Assembly (NCBI GenBank): GCA_012032575.1
Contig: JAAUSP010000355.1
Location: 1 to 7,823 of the forward strand
Reading direction: 5' to 3'
From: Anaerolineales bacterium
GTDB lineage: Bacteria > Chloroflexota > Anaerolineae > 4572-78 > J111
Length of the DNA: 7,823 nucleotides
This document shows, piece by piece, positions 5,526 through 7,823 of the stretch. The notes under the pieces were generated by a model. It did no database searches and was not told the origin of the DNA. It saw nothing but the letters and a program-made list of their open reading frames with translations. Both the position numbers and the translations under genes were made by a program. Position 1 is the first letter of the stretch. Every line of letters starts with the position of its first letter.

Positions 5526-6267
5526 ATTTCTTCTTTGCCACCCGTTCCTCTTCGCGCTGCCTCTCTTTAGCCAAAATCGCGGCTACTACTTGATTGGCGA
5601 TAACCGCAACTATCGAGAAAGCGCCCAGAAAGTAGACAACCGGGAAAAAGGATGCCACCCCGGCAATCAACAAAACCAGGATGAGCAGAAAAACGCCCGT
5701 CAGCGGATACCGGCCCAGAACGACTCCGGCGTTGCGTAAGGCTAACTTAAAACCTGGCCGCTCCAGCCGGGGATAAAACGGCAGGGCCAACAATTGGAGA
5801 ATCGCCCAAAATAAACTGATTGCCAGCACAACCATCTGAGCGAAACCGGCCCACTCGGCTTCTAACCGGGCATAAAAAGCCCAGTTGATCCAAAAAATTA
5901 CGCCCACCCCCAGATTAATTCCGCCCCATAAATAAGCCTGCCGCCATGTCTGCTGCATGTGTTTCCAAAAAGTGCCCATCCCAATCCCTTTGGCTTCGCC
6001 GATGTCATAAATTGTAAAAACAAGCCCAAACGTAGCCAGCGGCCAGGGAATAATCAACAGGAAACTGACGACCCAGATGAGATTAAAAATCATCAGGTAG
6101 AGCATCTCATCCCAAATATCCGCCGCCGCATTTTTAACGATATTCAAAATCATCTGTCCGAACCTCGGCTCGATTGTAACATGGTCGGGCTTTCTCAAAA
6201 AAAGTGAGCGGTCGGCAAGAGTCGGATCGGACCAGATATGAAGAATGAAATCAAATATCTTATCCAT
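5524..6267 (-). CDS. YesL/DUF624-like polytopic membrane protein
   Basis: The frame gives 247 residues with about six hydrophobic segments (57-73, 76-90, 112-132, 140-165, 188-206 and 208-232) and a short, highly charged C-terminal tail (KERQREEERVAKKK). The block FNLIWVVSFLLIIPWPLATFG, followed by a TFWKHMQQTWRQAYLWG helix, resembles the YesL/DUF624 pattern 'FNLLWLLFSLPIVTIGPATAAL ... FW..FK..W..A'. That family is uncharacterised; in Firmicutes it is often found with carbohydrate-uptake genes, which are absent here. The start is doubtful. ATG 6265-6267 has no Shine-Dalgarno and directly abuts a strong hairpin, while ATG 6151-6153 (residue 39) has GAGG 9 nt upstream and would place the N-terminus where family members usually begin. 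It lies in the same direction as, and downstream of, the subtilase gene. Confidence 0.65.
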   Translation of the reverse strand: MDKIFDFILHIWSDPTLADRSLFLRKPDHVTIEPRFGQMILNIVKNAAADIWDEMLYLMIFNLIWVVSFLLIIPWPLATFGLVFTIYDIGEAKGIGMGTFWKHMQQTWRQAYLWGGINLGVGVIFWINWAFYARLEAEWAGFAQMVVLAISLFWAILQLLALPFYPRLERPGFKLALRNAGVVLGRYPLTGVFLLILVLLIAGVASFFPVVYFLGAFSIVAVIANQVVAAILAKERQREEERVAKKK

Positions 6268-6270
6268 TGG

Positions 6271-6319
6271 GAGATTAGAGATGGGAGATTATTTCCTGAA
6301 TCTCCCATCTCCAATCTCT
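6271..6319. repeat. Inverted repeat built of heptamers between subtilase and YesL-like gene
   Basis: Arms 6271-6290 and 6299-6318 pair over 20 bp with one mismatch (6277/6312), around an 8-nt loop. In minus-strand RNA the mismatch becomes a U-G wobble, so the hairpin is complete only in that transcript. Each arm consists of 7-mers: GAGATTA, GAGATGG, GAGATTA on the left and AATCTCC, CATCTCC, AATCTCT on the right. It lies about 30 nt past the subtilase stop. No T run follows, so it may be an RNA-stability or attenuating hairpin rather than a classical terminator. Confidence 0.65.
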
Positions 6320-6347
6320 GATTCTCCTGATTGAACTTGTTTGAGGC

Positions 6348-7823
6348 TTATTTGAAGAACAGTGGGAAGTAAATCTTCTGAACTTCGGGGACGTAATGAA
6401 GCTGCACTGGCGAGGTGATCGGGCCGACGGTTCCGCCGGAGCCGGTGGTCCCTGTTAAGACCAGAGTAGCAGTATAAGTTTTATAGTCACCCGGTGAGAA
6501 GACGGTAGCATTGAGATTGATAACTTGACCGGTTGAGGCTGATGAGACCAACCCCGACGCCGGTGGACTCAAACTAAGCCAGTCGGTTGGGGAGATGCTG
6601 GCACTCCAGGTAATTTGCTCCGGGTTTTGGGTGGTAATAAGCACCTGGCTGGTAACACTGGGTGTCGCATCGTCAATAAATAAGAGTGGTTGAGCCGGCG
6701 AGATTTGCAGGGAAATCCGTTCCAGGGCGCGCTGGGCATTGATGCGGCCATAGCCATAATAATCATCTTTGCCAACCGTGCCCAAATCGTCGGCGGTCTG
6801 CTCAATCAGTGATTCTACCTCGCTGTAGTTGAGCGTCGGCGCAAATGACCAGAGCAGCGCGGCTAACCCGGCCACGTGCGGCGAAGCCATCGAAGTCCCA
6901 TCGAGGTAGCGATACCCACCCCCGTAGTAGGTACTGTAAATCCCACTACCCGGAGCCGCCACATCCAGGGCCGTGCCATAGGTTGAATAGGATGGACGAT
7001 TGTCATTCGAGTCGGTTGCGCCCACGGCCATAACCCCATTGATAGCGCCCGGACACATTACCGGGGTCGAGTAATTGTTGCCCGAAGCGGCCACCAGCAG
7101 CACCCCTTTGCCCAGCGCATAATTCACTGCTTCTTCCACATCCGGCCAGCCGGAGCCACAGCTTGCGCCCAAACTCATATTAATAATTTTAGCCCCATTA
7201 TTGGCGGCATAAATGATCGCCTCGGCCAAATCAGCGGTAGAGCCACTACCGTTAGAAGCGAGAACTTTGAGGGGCATGACTTTAGCCCCCCAGCTCACCC
7301 CGGCAATGCCCTTGCCGTTGTTGCCGCTGGCCGCCGCAATACCGGCGACGTGAGTGCCGTGGCCGTTGTCGTCGTCGGGTGGAGACCCAATCGGATATTT
7401 TACTGGGTCATTGGAAATAATAGTTTTGCCCGCAACAATCTTTGCCGCCAAATCAGGATGGTACAGATCAACCCCGGTATCAATCACGGCGATGGTAACG
7501 TTGCTGCCGCCGGTGTAAATGTTCCATGCTTCGGGGGCATCAATATCGTGATCCTGGGCATTGTTGAGGCCCCATTGATTACCGTAATAGGTATCGTTGG
7601 GGTCGCCCAGAGCATAAATTTTATAGTTATAAGTGGCATAAGCCACATCGCCCCGCGCCAGCAGTTCATTAATGGCCTGGGTTTCCTGGCCCGGTTGAAC
7701 CTCGACCCGCATGCTGCCGGTTTCGGGTGAAACTTCCAGGGGGGCGCAGTCCCTCGGCCCGGAGCGAATTTTGCACGCCCAATCGCCCCACGTCGGCTTG
7801 AAACTTGACGATGATTTCGCCCG
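6348..7823 (-). CDS. Secreted S8 (subtilisin-like) serine protease, N-terminus beyond window, one frameshift
   Basis: A 454-codon frame (6348-7712) plus a propeptide segment in another frame up to the window edge belong to one subtilase. Skipping one base of the G run at 7739-7744 joins GEIIVKFQADVG...EGLRP to LEVSPETGSMRVEV, a typical I9-like propeptide. The mature domain, numbered from Met 7712, has the complete catalytic set: Asp78 in VIDTGVD, His118 in NGHGTHVAG, oxyanion Asn212 in AASGNN, and Ser274 in DGTSMASPHVAG. Residues about 336-440 form an Ig-like/BACON-type domain (ITWSASISPTDWLSLSPPASG, then SPGDYKTYTATLVLTG). The chain ends IYFPLFFK, recalling the 'YLPLVxK' ends of exported Chloroflexota proteins, possibly a sorting or anchoring tag. 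The signal peptide should lie upstream, outside the window. Function: extracellular endopeptidase, probably nutritional protein degradation. Family identity is certain; substrate is unknown. Confidence 0.93.
   Translation of the reverse strand, partial: RAKSSSSFKPTWGDWACKIRSGPRDCAPLEVSPETGSMRVEVQPGQETQAINELLARGDVAYATYNYKIYALGDPNDTYYGNQWGLNNAQDHDIDAPEAWNIYTGGSNVTIAVIDTGVDLYHPDLAAKIVAGKTIISNDPVKYPIGSPPDDDNGHGTHVAGIAAASGNNGKGIAGVSWGAKVMPLKVLASNGSGSTADLAEAIIYAANNGAKIINMSLGASCGSGWPDVEEAVNYALGKGVLLVAASGNNYSTPVMCPGAINGVMAVGATDSNDNRPSYSTYGTALDVAAPGSGIYSTYYGGGYRYLDGTSMASPHVAGLAALLWSFAPTLNYSEVESLIEQTADDLGTVGKDDYYGYGRINAQRALERISLQISPAQPLLFIDDATPSVTSQVLITTQNPEQITWSASISPTDWLSLSPPASGLVSSASTGQVINLNATVFSPGDYKTYTATLVLTGTTGSGGTVGPITSPVQLHYVPEVQKIYFPLFFK

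Noticed and set aside
7350..7730. 126-codon open frame on the plus strand
   Set aside because: It is antisense to the subtilase Asp and His motifs and the propeptide. There is no ribosome-binding site and no known family.

Overview
The window looks like chromosomal DNA from a member of the Chloroflexota (Anaerolineae-like). The main clues are the subtilase tail ending in IYFPLFFK, which resembles the 'YLPLVxK/R' ends common on exported proteins of that phylum, the moderately high GC content, and short heptamer tandem repeats between genes. This is inference from sequence style; no marker gene fixes the taxon. There is no rRNA, tRNA, CRISPR array or transposase.

Layout. Positions 3-278 (+) hold the 3' end of prmA (ribosomal protein L11 methyltransferase). 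Converging on it is a short-chain dehydrogenase of the HSD17B10 / 3-hydroxyacyl-CoA dehydrogenase type-2 kind (238-1003, -), broken by two one-base losses in C/G runs. Next come a YcxB-like membrane protein (1066-1656, +) and rsmE (1656-2414, +), overlapping as TGATG. prmA and rsmE are classical neighbours, so the SDR and YcxB-like genes appear to sit inside a normally compact translation-modification pair. A long inverted repeat follows rsmE. Then come two tandem stand-alone response-regulator receiver genes (2594-2974 and 3040-3426, +), each behind its own near-identical sigma-70-type promoter (TTGACA, 17 bp, TAAAAT).

Downstream are a five-helix membrane protein with a histidine-rich tail (from 3548 or 3588 to 4187, +) and a stand-alone PD-(D/E)XK nuclease with an AddB/Cas4-style four-cysteine iron-sulfur signature (4200-5420, +). 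On the minus strand lie a polytopic YesL/DUF624-like membrane protein (5524-6267) and a secreted S8 subtilase with a BACON-like domain (6348 to beyond 7823). The subtilase also carries a homopolymer indel, in its propeptide.

How they work together. Only prmA/rsmE (ribosome modification) and the two receivers (signalling) make obvious functional pairs. The His-rich membrane protein and the nuclease are 12 nt apart and probably cotranscribed, but no joint function is known to me. Three clear homopolymer indels in otherwise intact genes, plus one possible N-terminal frame break, suggest consensus sequencing errors rather than widespread decay.
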